From: Pseudo-nitzschia pungens
Taxonomy: Eukaryota; Bacillariophyta; Bacillariophyceae; Bacillariales; Bacillariaceae
DNA: 64,000 nt
Direction of reading: 5' to 3'
NCBI GenBank assembly: GCA_037355855.1
Contig: CM074761.1
Span: 868,001-932,000 of the forward strand
In this document: positions 32,893 to 45,782 of the stretch, piece by piece
Layout: each line of letters starts with the position of its first letter
How positions within the stretch are numbered: the first letter of the stretch is position 1
Program-made: the position numbers and the translations under genes
Notes under the pieces: model-generated
What the model saw: the letters and a program-made list of their open reading frames with translations, nothing else
What the model was told of the DNA's origin: nothing
Database searches by the model: none

Positions 32893-34571
32893 TTAATTTT
32901 TTTTGGGCTTGACGGAATGGTCGTCGTCGTATCGGCCGCTTTCGGTTGCTGCTTTCCCCACTTCCACCCCTTCCTCTTCTTCCTCCGGTAACGGAGGATG
33001 GCGATATCCGAATGTTTCCATTATTTCGGGATCTAAATACCGTCGTGCCGCCTCCAGGTCGTCCGGCGTCATGGTATCCGTGCGGTGCTCGAAGCTGCCG
33101 TATTTGATCAAGGCACCCACTAGATTCGTTCGATCTTTGAGGGGCCCGTGTGCGGTCGGTCCCGTTTTCGCGCTTTCCGACACGTGCACGAACTTCCCGG
33201 AACGCGCATTGTCGGGGACGGGAACCCCTCCCCCACACTCGCACATCGCTCTGGCAACTTCCTCTCCGTGAAACAGCAGATCTTCGAATCGAACGATGAC
33301 ACGCGGAATGTCCGACCCCAGGTAGTCCTTGTACCATTCGCTGTAGAAATGTGCCAGCGACGCGTGATTGTGGATCACTTCCTTGCTGTATTTGATGCTG
33401 ATCGGGATCAATCTTTCTCCGTGATCGTCCTTGCCGAGAGTATCGCCGTATTTCTCGTTAAGAACGGGCATGTTCTCGATGTCTTCGTCCGTTGCAATCA
33501 AATTCGGACAGTGTTTCTTTCGATAAGGCCACTTCGCCGCATAGGTGTGCCTGCACATCGATTGCATCCACGAATAAGGATCACGGATCGCAACAAGCGC
33601 CATGGTGTGATCGTGGGGAACGTCCGTGTCTGTGTCTGAAAAATGGTCGGACCCGCTATATCTGGCCATGTAATGCTTTCCCCAGGGAACTGCGCAACAC
33701 ACCAAACCAAACCAAAACGGGGAAAAAAAAGTGAGCACCTGTGCACGCGGTTCGGGCTTGCCCCTTCCTTTCCTCACCCAACCACCACTCGTTCGTCCGA
33801 TCGTTTTGGCCTACCTTGCCACCGAATCCCCTTTGATTTTGCGCCGAAGGCTTCCATTCGTTCCGTGATCTGACAATTGTGCTTCATCACGGCATGGATC
33901 AGGTTCGTGCCGGTATTGAAGGTCCCGGCCATTCCAAGAAATCTGGTAGTTGCCGGAATCGAATTCCTAAACTCTTCGCATCTCTCGAGGCCCAGAATTT
34001 TTGGCTTTGAGCCGTACAAGCTTTCGACTTGCGTCCACGTCGGCAACTTGTCCAACGTTTCTTGGTCCAGCTCTTCTTTCTTGGTCAAATCGAGCCCGGC
34101 TTGCAGAAGAATCTCTAGGATCGGACCCTTGTCGTCGACGTTCTTCAGGCCATTTTCTTTTGCTATTCGGATGAGTTCCAATTGATCGGCCGTTGGTGTC
34201 TTCCGATGCGCATCGTCGTCGTCTTTGTCGTCGTCTTTGTCGTTGTCTTTGTCGTTGGTTGTCGCGTCCTTTTTCGCGTCGACGCGGCCCTTGGTGGTTG
34301 TTTCCCGCATGGCAGCCAGGCGATCGCCGAGCTTCAACAGGTGGGTCCCCTTGTTGAACAAGTTGTAGGGACTGTGGTGTTTTGTACCGTGCTCATCCAG
34401 GGAAAATCCACCAAACAGCGCCTGATTCGTGAGCCTGATGAAGTAAATGGCATCGGCGACGATGAGCAATACCACACCGATCAATAGTCCAACATGAGGT
34501 CTTTTTCTCGTCCTCGTCTTGGAATGTGGCGATCGCTTCATGATTGGCGTTGACGGTTTGGGAGCAGGCAT
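32893..34571 (-). CDS. type II membrane sulfotransferase-like protein
   Basis: Two exons on the minus strand, 34571-33815 and 33689-32893. The 125-bp intron (GTAGGC...TTGCGCAG) splits a codon after its first base and restores the frame, giving 517 residues. A short basic N-terminus is followed by a transmembrane anchor (GLLIGVVLLIVADAIYFI, about residues 28-48), then an Asp/Lys-rich stem (KDNDKDDDKDDDD). The catalytic part begins with FLGMAGTFNTGTNLI, which fits the 5'-phosphosulfate loop of sulfotransferases, and across the splice has MALVAIRDPYSWMQSM, like the 3'-phosphate motif. RVIVRFEDLL is also typical. I infer a Golgi enzyme that sulfates glycans or proteins using PAPS. Diatom walls and exudates contain sulfated polysaccharides, which fits. 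Confidence 0.8.
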
Positions 34572-36044
34572 GCTGTATTGATGACAAATAGATTAACGAT
34601 TGTTGTGTCTTCTTGGTTATGATATTGACGTGTCGAAAAGGCGATAGTTCGAGGAAGCTATTTGCTATCGGCGTTCATCCATGGTCAATGATCGTGCTTC
34701 GAGACTATGACTGGAAGAAAACACCTTCGTAGTAAGTTACTCACCGAAACACGGAAAACGAAGTGGCTCTTCATATTCGCGGTAGATCATGACTACATGT
34801 ACGCACCAAAACTGATCCTCGTGAAATGACTTTCCCGCACTACGAAGGAAGAGTAACCTTACCAAGGTAACCTTACTTGTACTTTGAAAAACAAGGTACA
34901 CGTAACATCTCTTGGCTTGTACCTTAACCTTAGGTTGTACACCGTAAAGGAACGAATTACACTGGTACACTTAACCTTCCAATACCGGGTAAGTTTAAAA
35001 GTTACCTTACTGTATGCTCGTATTTCATACGTCAGATCACACTTTGTGACGAACAAGCTTAAATAATACGAACCGATGCCTACCGATTAGGCACAACGGA
35101 AGTTGACCGGAATTACTCCTTCCGGTACAAGTTGAAAGTAGAATGCGCAAAACTGATTCGTACCGGCGGTAATCTTATCAGTATTACGAGTAAGTTACTT
35201 GTATTATTATTTGTATTTTGTATTCGTACCACTCAACAACAATTGACCACAAAAGTTCGTACTCGTAACCTTACGTAAGCCTTACTCGTAATCACATTTC
35301 GGATAAGCCTGCTTTCTTTGTAGTATGACTAAAGGTGCGGACGCCCCTCTCCTGTGATGTTCTAACCTGCGATCAGTTCTCGAGGTCGTTGACCACAAGC
35401 ACACGTACTCGTACAGTAAACTGGATAGTAGTATTACTAGTAAACCTTACTCGTATTGAGTACTCGAATGGCAACGCTGCTGAAACAAAACTTTGTGAAG
35501 GCAAGAACATTGGGTGTGGTGATAGCTGTGGGGTAGTAGTACTACTACTTATTCATCTTGTACTCCTACTATGGAGGGTTAGTAGATGGATGATACGTAC
35601 GGTATACTACTATGAAAGCTGGTAGTGTTGTCCCTGCTGGAGACCAGCATCCTCGCGTTCGTTTCTTGGTGATCTTAGTCCTCAGACTGTTATGTTGCTA
35701 TATTTCTTACACCAGCACATACTACCACCCCAACAACAGCAGCCATTAGGACTTTCAACTCGACTCCTGTTGTTGTTCCAAATGCTGGCCAAAACCTGCA
35801 TTGCTGCCCTAAATTGCTCTTCTCATGTTGCACCAACCATTCGTGTTGTCTGTGAAATTGGACAAGTACTGTTTGAGTTCCAGCAAGCCCGAGTCTATGG
35901 TGTATTTTCCTGCATGGTGAGGATAAGTACTACTAGTAGTAGTGTAGTACTACTACGACGATACGACAACTACTAGTACTACAAGTACCACACCACTAGT
36001 AGCTACTACCAACTGCTGCTTCGTAGTAATACTAGTAACTATAG
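34572..36044. other. intergenic with dispersed short words and a CTA/TAG microsatellite
   Basis: Exact GTAACCTTAC words at 34853-34862 and 34867-34876 are only 4 bp apart. More variants occur to about 35300. From about 35925 to 36045 the sequence is built largely of ACTACTAGTAGTAG-type trinucleotides next to the stop of the glutathione transferase. Short open frames here show no domain. Confidence 0.55.
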
Positions 36045-37383
36045 TTAGTATTCGTCCTTTTCGTCGTCCAGCTCGTGGGCGGAGACCCCCCTCCGGACCG
36101 CGTTCGCGACCTTGGACCGCGCCGACGAGTCGGCGTACTTGCCGATGTGCTCCAGGTACCGCTCCCTGTCGGGCAGGGTCCGCTCGACCGCGTCGAGTCG
36201 CATCACGTGATCCAACCACTCGAAATAGGGCTCCAGGTGGGGGTATCGCTCGGGCGCGATCGCGTAGTCGTCGCCGCGATAGTGCTCGAAGACGTAGTAC
36301 CGGCAGGCCCACGGAACGAGCGCCAGATCGACGTTGGAGAGCTGGCCGTCGGCCAGAAAGAGGGGCCCGGGGGTCTTTTCCAATTCCCTGGAGAAGGCTC
36401 CGAGGCCCTTGATCAGACTCCGGAAGTGTTCCATTCGCTCGTCGTCCTCCTTTCGCACCAGGACACCGTAGTAGGGAGAGCACAATTCTGCGAGAGTTTG
36501 AGTTCGACAACGCGCATCGTTGTGAGCGGAACGAAACGCAACGAGAAACGCAACGAGAAACGCGCGCGCAAAACAAGGTCGATTCGACGACTCGGGGACG
36601 TTGGAATTGGCATGGCTCGGCTCGGCATGGGCCGCGACATCTTCATCTGTATCTCTGCTTGCACCCATACCTGCATCTCGCGGAAGCCATCCCTTGCAGC
36701 GCTCCCTACTCGTAACACAACACAACTCAACTCATACAACTCAATACAATACAATACAATACAATACCAACTCAACACAATTCCAATACAACCCACTAAA
36801 CTCCACTCCACTAAACTCCACTCCACTCACCCCGATTGACCCTGTCGACCCAGACGCGGCACCGCGCCGCCTCGTAGGGATCCTCCGGGACCAGCCTGTC
36901 CGTTCCGGTCGCCCCGCTCACGGCGTCGACGAAATCGATGACCGCCAGGGACTCGGTCACCGGCCTGGTCTCGTCGCTTCTTCCGGTGGAAGGATCCACC
37001 GGGACGAGCGTCGGGACCAGCCCGCTGGGGTTGGTCCGCTTGAGCTCGTCGGCCTTCCAGTGGTACCACCACTCCTTTCCGGTGCCCGTCACGTTGTTTT
37101 CGTCGGGCCGCTGCTCCCATCCCAGCGCCTCGATCCATTCGTAATCGACCCTGTCGGAATGGTGTTCCAGCGCGAGCGTGGCGCGGTGGGCAAAGGGACA
37201 GAACCAGGCCGTCAGGTAGCGGAAGGTTGGTTTGTCCGTTGCTGTCGTTGTTGCTGTCGTTGTTGCTGTCGTTGTTGCTATCGTTGTTGCTGTCGTTGCG
37301 GTTGTGGAGAATCGCTTTGCGCTCCGGACCGCCGACCGTTTGGCGGCAGCCGACAGAACCGATGCCGCGAACATGGATGCCAT
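36045..37383 (-). CDS. Omega-type glutathione S-transferase, probably mitochondrial
   Basis: Two exons on the minus strand, 37383-36831 and 36487-36045. The 343-bp intron (GTGAGT...CTCGCAG) has phase 1 at both ends, giving 331 residues. The frame is open upstream of 37383, but MASMFAASVLSAAAKRSA is a good mitochondrial presequence and I start there. A Thr/Ala repeat follows. The thioredoxin fold begins at FRYLTAWFCPFAHRATLAL, where CPFA carries the catalytic Cys of omega-class enzymes; PSGLVPTLV has the cis-Pro and TESLAVIDF the glutathione gamma-Glu site. The second exon is the all-helical C-terminal domain (FLADGQLSNVDLALVPW). Omega GSTs act as thiol transferases or reductases. The intron is filled with CAATA/ACTCA simple repeats. 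Confidence 0.85.
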
Positions 37384-38604
37384 TTCCCGCGCCGATTGTC
37401 TCGTTTGCGAGGAGGGTCGAATGAAAAAGGGGTATGGTCCGGTCGAATCAATCGTCGTTCCTAGTTGGTAGGGGGTCAACGGGAGCGCGGATGCAGTATA
37501 CAATACTAGTATACAATATACAATACTATACGAGTTTCGAGTCACTTCCGTCCTTCGCGGCGAACGACCCGAGATCGAGGAGGAGAGCGGCCTTCGAGTT
37601 TCGAGAGGCCATTTGCCGATCGATCGATCGTCGCAATTTGTTGTCCGCATGGACCGCACCGTCGCGTGACGTTTCCGTTTTCGCGTTGTCGTTCGGGGAG
37701 ATCTGTTCAGTCGTGTTTGATCGAGACTGGGTTCCTAACCACCTCGGTTGGGCGCGCCGACGGACCGATTGCGAATTACGGGTATGTTTGATTATGACAA
37801 CATTGTGATGATGAACACTACTACACGCGTACGTGTTGTTTGTTAGGTAGGGCAGGGCAGGGCAATTCGAGCAGCGGTAAACTTAGTCGCATTCGATTCG
37901 GTCCCATTCAATTCAATACGAGTAAGGTTTACAAGCCCGTGAGCTGTAGACTAATTTTCTTGTTCGCAGCTCCGGCGCCGGACCTACCGTACCAGTACAG
38001 GTGACCTACGGTTTTGGCAACATACTTTACAGTAAGATTATCATACGGAAGGCGACAACAAACAACACGAATCATCATTGCGTATCGCAACGGAAAAGAC
38101 GAAAAACAGGTTACAAATAATAATAATACGAATACAAAAACGAGCACGAGTAATTACCGTACTTGTACATTGTACCTCAGCGGCGACATACCGTACAGTA
38201 ACATAAACACGAATCACAACATTCCCATTGGCAATCCTACACGTAGTCAACAAGACTTTTCCATTGCTTGGTTATCGAACGCATACGGTACCGTACTGTA
38301 CACGCAGGGATTGATTCATTAGACGAAGAATTAAAAAAGAGTCGTGGAGACGGTAGGATTCGATTACGATTCGATACGATACGATAGGAAACGACACCAA
38401 ATCCATCCTATCCGTGCATCGGAATAGAACACAACGCAACGCAACACAACAATCCCGCAGCGAGAAACAGGAGCGGTTCCCGGATCTCGTCCTCCATCAC
38501 AGAAATTCCATCCGGCGGTGGATGGGATTGGATTGGATTGGATAGGATTGGATAGAACAGGAGTGTGTACGAAAGGAAACGAAACGACACGACACGACGC
38601 GACA
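37384..38604. other. divergent intergenic region with GGATT repeats
   Basis: Between the divergent GST and TMCO4-like genes. Simple repeats include TACAATACTAG near 37500-37530 and a (GGATT)n-like run at 38520-38555 just before the TMCO4-like start. No coding frame is supported. Confidence 0.5.
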
Positions 38605-41600
38605 ATGGGCAAGAGTTATCGGGTCGCAATGATGGAGCGAGTCGACCGCCCCGACGAAGACCACTCGCAATCGTTCCTCGTCTCCATCCTCCGTTTCGCA
38701 ACCCAATTCCCACAGTCAGAGCCGGAGCCAGAGCCAGGCCGGATCCGAAAGCACGACGAGCGGTTACCGCCACCAATTCAATGACAACCACAACCACAAC
38801 AACAACTACTACAACAATCCTTTCGGATCGTCCCACACCCGGGACGGATCGCACAGCCGCAAGTCCTCGTTTTCGGCCGGGGAATCCGCCGTCTCGAGCC
38901 TCAGCCGATTCACCTTTCACGAGAGCGAGTACACGTACCGCTCGAACAACTCGCACCACTCGCGCGATCGGACCCCGACCAGCAGCGTCTGCGACACGCA
39001 CTCGCTCATCAAGCGCGCCGCCAAATCGGCCCTGCTGGACGACGCGACACCGACGGGAAGCGTCATCTTTTCGTCGGCCGACGCGTCCGACGACGAGGAG
39101 GATTACGGCAACAACAACAACAGCAGCAATGTCAACGAGGAAGCCCAAGAAGACGAGGGATCGGCCCTGTCGAGGGGTTCTCGCTCGCGTTCTCGATCTC
39201 GCTTTAACAAAGGGCTGCCGAGCATGAAAAGCCTGGAAACGCCGTCGCTGCCGGCCATTCCCGACGAGCAGGACCGAAAGCGCTTTGTGGGCTGCCTGGC
39301 CGCCGTCTTGTCCTCCATGTACGACTACGAAAGCTACGAGCTGTTGGAAAGGGAAAAAAAGAACAACACAAACAACACAAACACAAACAACAACAACACA
39401 AACAACAACAATGGGGGCGGCAAAAACGAGCACCCCATCATCGTCCGACAACCCGGACCCGGACGTTTCGGGATTTTTTGATTTTTACTGAATCCGACTG
39501 AGGAGGAGGAGGACGCCATTTTTGTTCCGGCCGAGGCCATTTCGTTGCCAAAAGCGAACGATGGAAACCACCGCCAAAATCACAAATCCGACAAAAGCAA
39601 TCAACGAACCGATGCCAACAATGCTAACGCCAAATCAAATGCCAATGCCAATGCCAAAGCTTCCAACCCAACAAATGATCAAAATAACAACAACAAAAAC
39701 AACAATAATAACAACAACAACGCGTCGGTTCTGTCCGCGACGCCGTCGACCGATACGACGGACAATTTCTACAGCCGCCGGTGCCAGAGCTTCGAAAGCA
39801 TGGGATCGTCGACGGTGACGGGCACCACTACAGCGTCGTCGACATCCAACGGCCAAGCCGCTTCGAAACGACCGCTGCAACTGCCGCCGGCTCCCGCGCC
39901 CGTTTCGAAGCTCAAACCGATGGCTTCCTTTCGTCGGCAGGCGGCAAACAGCATCCGGATGCACAACAGAAACAACAACAACGGCAACAATGGCAACGGC
40001 AACAACGGCAACAACGACGGAAGCAGCGAAAAAGAACAGCTGTCGCGGCAACGGTACCTCAGCCGTCGGTACGAATTGTACAGCGGCTTGCTTCTGACGT
40101 CGTCGGAATTGTTGCTGCTGGACAAGTCGATCGCCAGGGCCTTTCTGCCCATGCTGTCCCGGGTTTTGGTGCCGCAGATCCACAAGGCGCACACGCACAC
40201 GCACACCCGCACGCGCACCCATTCCGGCAGCGGCGGCGCGAGCGAAGCGTCCCGCGGTGGCGAGGCGACACGAGGCGAGCCATCCGGCAAGCCCGGGGGG
40301 GAGGCCGATTCCTCGGCCGGAAAGCGCGACGACCGCCGCGACCAATGCCACGACCAATGCCACCGCCACTCTCGCTCCGGAGATACACCTGCTGGACAAC
40401 CCCGACGAGCTCTCGCCGTTTCTGGATTCGCTGACTCCCGGCGCCGGCTTTCGTTGCGTTTCGCTGCTCCTGCTCCAGCACCTCATGTCGAGCGACAGCG
40501 GCTACGACGCCCGAATCCGACACGCGGTCAAGAAGCTGAGCATTTTGGTCCTGCAGCGCGATCTGCGGGAACAGTCCGGCGGCGAACGAGCGGGATCGAA
40601 GAGTCGATCCAAACGCGATCGCGATCGCGATCATCCCATCACGAGAACAATCGACAGGCGAACGCAAAAAGACACGCGGTCTCAAACAAACCATGGAAAC
40701 GAGGGCGACAACGAGTCGTCAGTAGAATTCGACCGACGGAGACTCCTGCAAGCGACACGCACATTCGAAGCCCTCGAACAGAACATTGCCCGGAGATTGA
40801 TTCTGCTGTCGTCGCCGGCCCGGAATCGGAAATCCAAAACCAACAAGAACAACAACGACGGCGGCGACGACTCGATTCGCAAGACCAACCGTAACGAGAA
40901 CGGCATCACGCGGGAGCAAATCGTTCGCGGGGTCAAGATTGGCGGGGCCGGAATCCTTGCCGGAACACTCTTTGCGGTCACGGGGGGACTGGCGGCGCCG
41001 GGGATTGCCGCCGGTGTGGCCGCCTTTGCGGGTGCCGCGGCGGGGACGGCCGCCGTTTCCACCCTGACGAGCGCGGCCGTGGTGACGACGATATTCGGGG
41101 TCGGAGGGGGCGGGCTGGCGGCCTACAAGATGCAGCGACGAACGCAGGGAGTCACGGAATTCGAGTTCTGCCGCGAGACCAAGGGCAGGCCCGACAACCG
41201 CGGCTCCCGGGACCCCCAACTCGGCGGCGGCGGAAGCAGGGACGACAAGGTCGAGGCGGAACTCTTTTCGATTCTTTGCATCTCGGGATGGCTCCGCGAT
41301 CACTGCGATTACCAGCGTCCGTGGGGGCTGCAACCCTCTCATCCGCGAATCACGGACCGCCTCGAGAAACTCGAGCGATTTTATTCGGTGTACAGTCCCG
41401 AGCATCTCCCGAAGTGCGAACGAATCCTGGCCAGCTGGAGGGGAGAAGAAGCCGAATTGTGGAAGGTGCTCCGCGAAAAATACGGCCGCGATCCCGATCA
41501 TCTCTTTCCCCTGGATTGCGCCAATCTCGATGATTGCGGTGGCGTGGTCCGGGGCCAGGGAGCGCTCACCCCGGACCAGGAAGGAATTTTGGACAAGCTC

Positions 41601-42857
41601 TTTGTCGAGCTCGGGTACCACAGCGTGGCACCCGAACGAGGGGAAGATCTGCGGCAGCAACGCGAGACCCCGATGTCGCCCTTTGAGCGGGTCAAGAACG
41701 GATGGAAAAACCGCCGCTTCGCTCGGAATTCGGCTCCGACGGTTGCGGCAACCGATGGCAATTCCGATTTCGATTCCGCGAACCACCATTCGTCTTCGAG
41801 TCGGCACGCGACGACGCCGATCCAAAGCATCCAATCATCCGTGTCCGGCAGCATGTTGCATTGCTACGACTCGGGGTCCGAGGCAGAAAACGGAAGCCGG
41901 CAGCGGGACGAAGGAAGCGCGTACAAACCTCCGAAGCATCTGTCGACGGTGTGGGACTGGAAAACGACGTACGGAGGCGAAATGTACACGGTGAAATGGG
42001 AAAGCAGGCTGCTGACTCAGATTTGCGACTGCGTGATGGATTTCGCGGTCGATGTCGTCAGCGGGGCCACCCGACAGATCTTGAAGCAAACCGTTTTGCA
42101 CACGTTGCTCTCGGCGGTTGTCTGGCCGACCTATCTCTTGAATCTTGCGCACATGATCGACGGCGACTGGACGATTGCCGTGGAGAGAGCGGACGAAGCG
42201 GGAGTTGTGCTGGCCAAGACTCTGCTCTACAGCAGTGCCGGTCAGAGGCCCGTGACTCTGGTCGGGTATTCCTTTGGCGCGAGAATAATTTATTCGTGTC
42301 TAAAGGAGCTGGCTCGCTACCAGGAAGAATGGGAACAGTATCACGAGCTCCTCGAAGAGAGCATCGCTGCCGGAGCCAGTCCCGCATCCAATGGAAAGGC
42401 CCCACGCGAAGATCGTCGATTGGCGAGGTACAAACAAAAAATGAAAGGAATGCGCGAACCCGCTAGTATCGTAGAGGATGCTGTCTTGATGGGATTGCCA
42501 AACCATCTGAGTCTTTCGTCGTGGAAAGCTTGCCGACAGATCGTTGCAGGGAGATTGGTGAATTGCTACTCCAACAACGACCTGATCTTGTCCCTCATGT
42601 TCCAGGCGAAACGTTTCTCGGGTGGATCATTCAACAATGGCATGTTTTCGATTCTGAAACCTGTGTGTGGAACTTGTCCCGTAGAGGAGCCCGGAGTTGA
42701 GAACGTGGATTGCTCGGACCTCATATTGGGACACCAAGACTACTGTTTAGAAACCGGAAAAGTTTTGGAGCGTATCGGGTTCGGCGAGCCTATCAGGTGT
42801 GTCGACGAGGCAAGAGCTAACGAGACCGTCATCATTGTGTCCGATGAAAAACCGTGA
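38605..42857 (+). CDS. TMCO4/DUF726-type alpha/beta hydrolase, frame broken
   Basis: The catalytic half (about 40330-42857) is clear. A glycine-rich double membrane segment (GGAGILAGTLFAVTGGLAA through SAAVVTTIFGVGGGGLAA) is followed by the DUF726 hydrolase with nucleophile elbow GYSFGAR (Ser near 42270), the NLAHMIDGDW segment, GLPNHLSLSSWK and a late GHQDYC with the His. The family includes yeast Mil1 and human TMCO4, membrane-associated putative lipases. Upstream, a second frame from about 38633 to 40300 reads as coding (DEQDRKRFVGCLAAVLSSMY, YLSRRYELYSGLLLTSSEL) with Asn and His repeats between. Three faults separate these from one frame: no in-frame ATG before 39224 (the ATG at 38605 lies one base out), an in-frame TGA at 39479-39481, and a +1 shift near a run of seven G at 40295-40301. 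I treat it as one gene with assembly errors or damage. Confidence 0.72.
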
Positions 42858-43279
42858 AAGCAATGCCGTAAAAAAGCTACAAACACTGTTGTGAAAAATA
42901 GAAATTGTATTTTAGGATTGAAAGACAGCGATATGATTTTATAATAATATTATAACAAAGCTGCAAATAAATAACGTATTATTCATAATGGAACGTGAGG
43001 TGCCCAAATTACACGCTATGCTTCGAATTAGAGAACGCCTAACGATGAACTGAAGTGACTCGCAGATATATCGGACTTTCGTTTGGAGATTGCATAGCAG
43101 AACGAATGTGGTGGGCTTGGGTTCACGTCTTCTTGGATCAAAATTTGATACACTTGGTTCCTCGTCTTGCAAAAAATCGAAATTTCAGCAGTACAGAAGC
43201 TACTACAGGATGCGTCTCATTGCTGCGTTCCTTCGATTACTACCCTGACTTACAAGCTTTATAGTGCAATAAGGAATGA
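42858..43279. other. short intergenic gap between convergent genes
   Basis: AT-rich after the hydrolase stop with an ATTATAATAA-type stretch near 42945, then mixed sequence up to the stop of the next minus-strand gene. Nothing else recognised. Confidence 0.5.
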
Positions 43280-44938
43280 CTACCGCTCTACGATTTCCGC
43301 CTCCACCACCGACGGATCGGCCTTTTCTGCGTGTTCCTGTCGATATTCCTCGTGGATCATTTCTCGAACCTGCAGCGTTCGGGCACGGACCCGTTCCACG
43401 ACGTCGTCCAGGTCTCCTCCCTCCTTGTCCATGATCTCCAGCACCTCCTTTCGTTCCCGCTGGATCGTGTTGAGGATGGCGTTGACCTCTTCTTCCGAGT
43501 GGTTCTGTTTGAGCTGGTCGACGGCGCGATCGAAGGCTTCTTCGTATGTCAGGCTGCTGCCGCTCGGTTGCATTTTCCCCTGCGAATCCTTTTGGAAGAT
43601 CCCGCCTCCCAGCTGGCCCGTGGTCTTGGCGGTGACCGCCTTTTGGAAGAGGTTCTTGGGAAGGATCTTTTGGAGCATCAATCGCTCGGCAAAGTCTATG
43701 AACGGCGCCATGACGTAGTTGGGCATGAGGGCGGCGCTGCCGGCAATGTCCTTGTTTTTGTGGTCCTTGGACACGATTCCCTCGACGATCCCACAGACCC
43801 TGCCGCTGGCATCGAGGACCGGTCCCCCGCACAGTCCCTCCGGAAGGGGTTCGGGTGTGGTCGCGAAAAATCGGTCGCGGGTGTGAAACGAGAGTTTTCC
43901 CGATTCGGTGTACGGGAAGAAGACGCGATCGTCCTCGTCCTCGTCTTTGTCCCCCTCGTCGCTGCTGCTCTTGCTGGCATCGTCGCCCTCGCTTCCCTCT
44001 CCAAAAGTCTGGCTGTCGGCTTGGTTTGCCTCCGCCACGACATAGCCATCAAAGGTAACCTCGTCACCCTTGTCGTATATTTCGTCCAAATCTCTCAATC
44101 TCAGCACTTCTACCCCTAAATCTTCGGTCAGTATCTTGAGTGCTTGTTCTTCTTGTTTCAAATGGATGAGTGCGATGTCCTTTCCCTCGGGATGATGAAT
44201 CGGATATGGATTGAGTGCAAACTTTCCCAACGACACCGTCTCCATCGTTTCCGGATCGTTGTCGAATACTTCCAGCGAGTATGCGCTGCAAATGCAGATC
44301 CAGCGGATTAGGGGGCCGATTGCGAAAACGAGGAACCACTGGGATGGCACGCACCAAACATCTCGTTCCGAGTTTCTCCCCGGCGTCAAAACACAAATAC
44401 AACCCTCCCGTCCACAAACACAAGACACGTGCCGAAACCAAAGCCAAAGCCAAAACCAAAGCCAAAACCACGCACTATTCTTCACTCACCAGTGTTCCTG
44501 CCGGACCTTGTTCAACCAGTCTTGCGGGTAGTAGTCCTTCCACAGATACGGCGATAGAACGTGGCTCGAGCACACGCAGTGCACCGTCGGTCGGACCTCT
44601 CGGGGAGCGTATTCCAACCATCCCAATTCCTGCAGGGTCCGCTGGTCCCCGGGATGTCCCGCGGGTGTGTACTTGGATCCCTGCTTGTGCATCTTGAGGA
44701 TCCGATCCCGCTCGTTCTTGGCCAGGTGGTCGTACGGGCCGTCCGCTTTCCCATCGGACGGATCGGGATCGACGGCCAACAAAAAGGCCGACGCGCGACT
44801 GAGGATCTCGTAGTCCTTCATTCCCAGATCGGGTTGCTTGAAATACACGCTGAGCGCCAACGACTTGATGGGCCCGCCCGAGCCCATCGGTCCGGGGGCC
44901 TTCTTTGCCGCTCGATACAGGACGGCCGTCAATCTCAT
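43280..44938 (-). CDS. chymotrypsin-fold peptidase with Cys at the nucleophile site
   Basis: Two exons on the minus strand, 44938-44490 and 44285-43280. The 204-bp intron (GTGAGT...TTTGCAG) is phase 2 at both ends, giving 484 residues. The layout is that of a trypsin-like domain: His126 in CVCSSHVLSP, Asp186 in GKDIALIHL and, where serine proteases have GDSGGP, the segment GLCGGPVLD with Cys302. A His/Asp/Cys triad in this fold is rare in cellular proteins. An acidic loop (residues about 240-272, DKDEDEDD) interrupts the domain. The C-terminal 150 residues are helical and charged and end EAEIVER. No signal peptide is evident. The gene is divergent from the WW/NELF gene with 844 bp between the start codons. 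If the Cys is not catalytic, it could be an inactive homologue. Confidence 0.72.
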
Positions 44939-45782
44939 GTCGGCGTTGGTCGTGGGTGGTTGTCGCTTGTTCAAGGCGTCGTTCTACGCCGGTCCGATCG
45001 GGGAGTCTCTGCTGTCAATTGTCAACTGTCCGCACGGAAGGTATCCACTCAGCAGGTACGAGTAACTACCGGTACGTACGGGTATTTTCGTTTGGGTTGT
45101 GTTTTTGTTTGGGAGAGAGAGACGAAAACTCGAGAGATGTGAGATGAGGAGGCGCATCAACAGTGATGATGCACAAGGTCCACCAAATTAGACGCAATTC
45201 GAGACGTCGCGCACGTTTGACGAGTCTCGTGTAAGGATGAGGTTCATTGGTTTTGCGACCATAAGGGTTAGTAATCTTATTCATCATAGGTCTGTATGTA
45301 TTTACATGTATGCATATAGGTATGTATGTATGTACGTATCAAGGTATCAAGGTGTCAGGGTTTCAGGGTATCAAGGTATGGGGGTAGCAAGGTATGGGGG
45401 TAGCAAGCTATCAAGATATGTATTGTATTACGTATGCATACTGATACGATCTCAAGTCCTGAGTTTGTGAGAGGCTTTTCTAGCTCCATCTCGATCATCA
45501 ACAAAACAGTTGGAGCTAAGAGCTGATTATCCCCGTCCTTTCTGTCGATACAGTAATTACCGGTACAGATAGCAGATACCGGTAAACCTTACTAGCATCC
45601 GATGATACTTTGGGAATTCCGCGCATCGTCGTGCCCCACACCTGTCAGTGACAAGAAGGGACGCTTCTGGCGGGCACCGCTCCTTTTCTCCAAGCACCCA
45701 TTTTCATTCGCAACGAGTAGTTACGTGGAGTGCAAAATTGCAGTGATAGGGCGTCCGGCATCGAGTGTTGCGAAGCAACAGC
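44939..45782. promoter_or_regulatory. divergent promoter region with TATGTATG and CAAGGTATC repeats
   Basis: Lies between the start codons of two divergent genes and so must hold both promoters. About 45296-45425 is repetitive: ATGTATGTA units, then degenerate 8-10 bp units of the type CAAGGTATC and GGGGGTAGCAAGG. No TATA box can be assigned with confidence. Confidence 0.45.

Noticed and set aside
38408..39451. 347-residue Val-rich minus-strand frame
   Set aside because: It is opposite the Asn/Asp-rich N-terminal part of the TMCO4-like gene; the Val runs are complements of Asn codons.
39476..39484. TGA as a selenocysteine codon in the TMCO4-like gene
   Set aside because: No known selenoprotein context surrounds it, the neighbouring frame is also plausible there and the same gene has two other frame faults. 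An error or intron is more likely.
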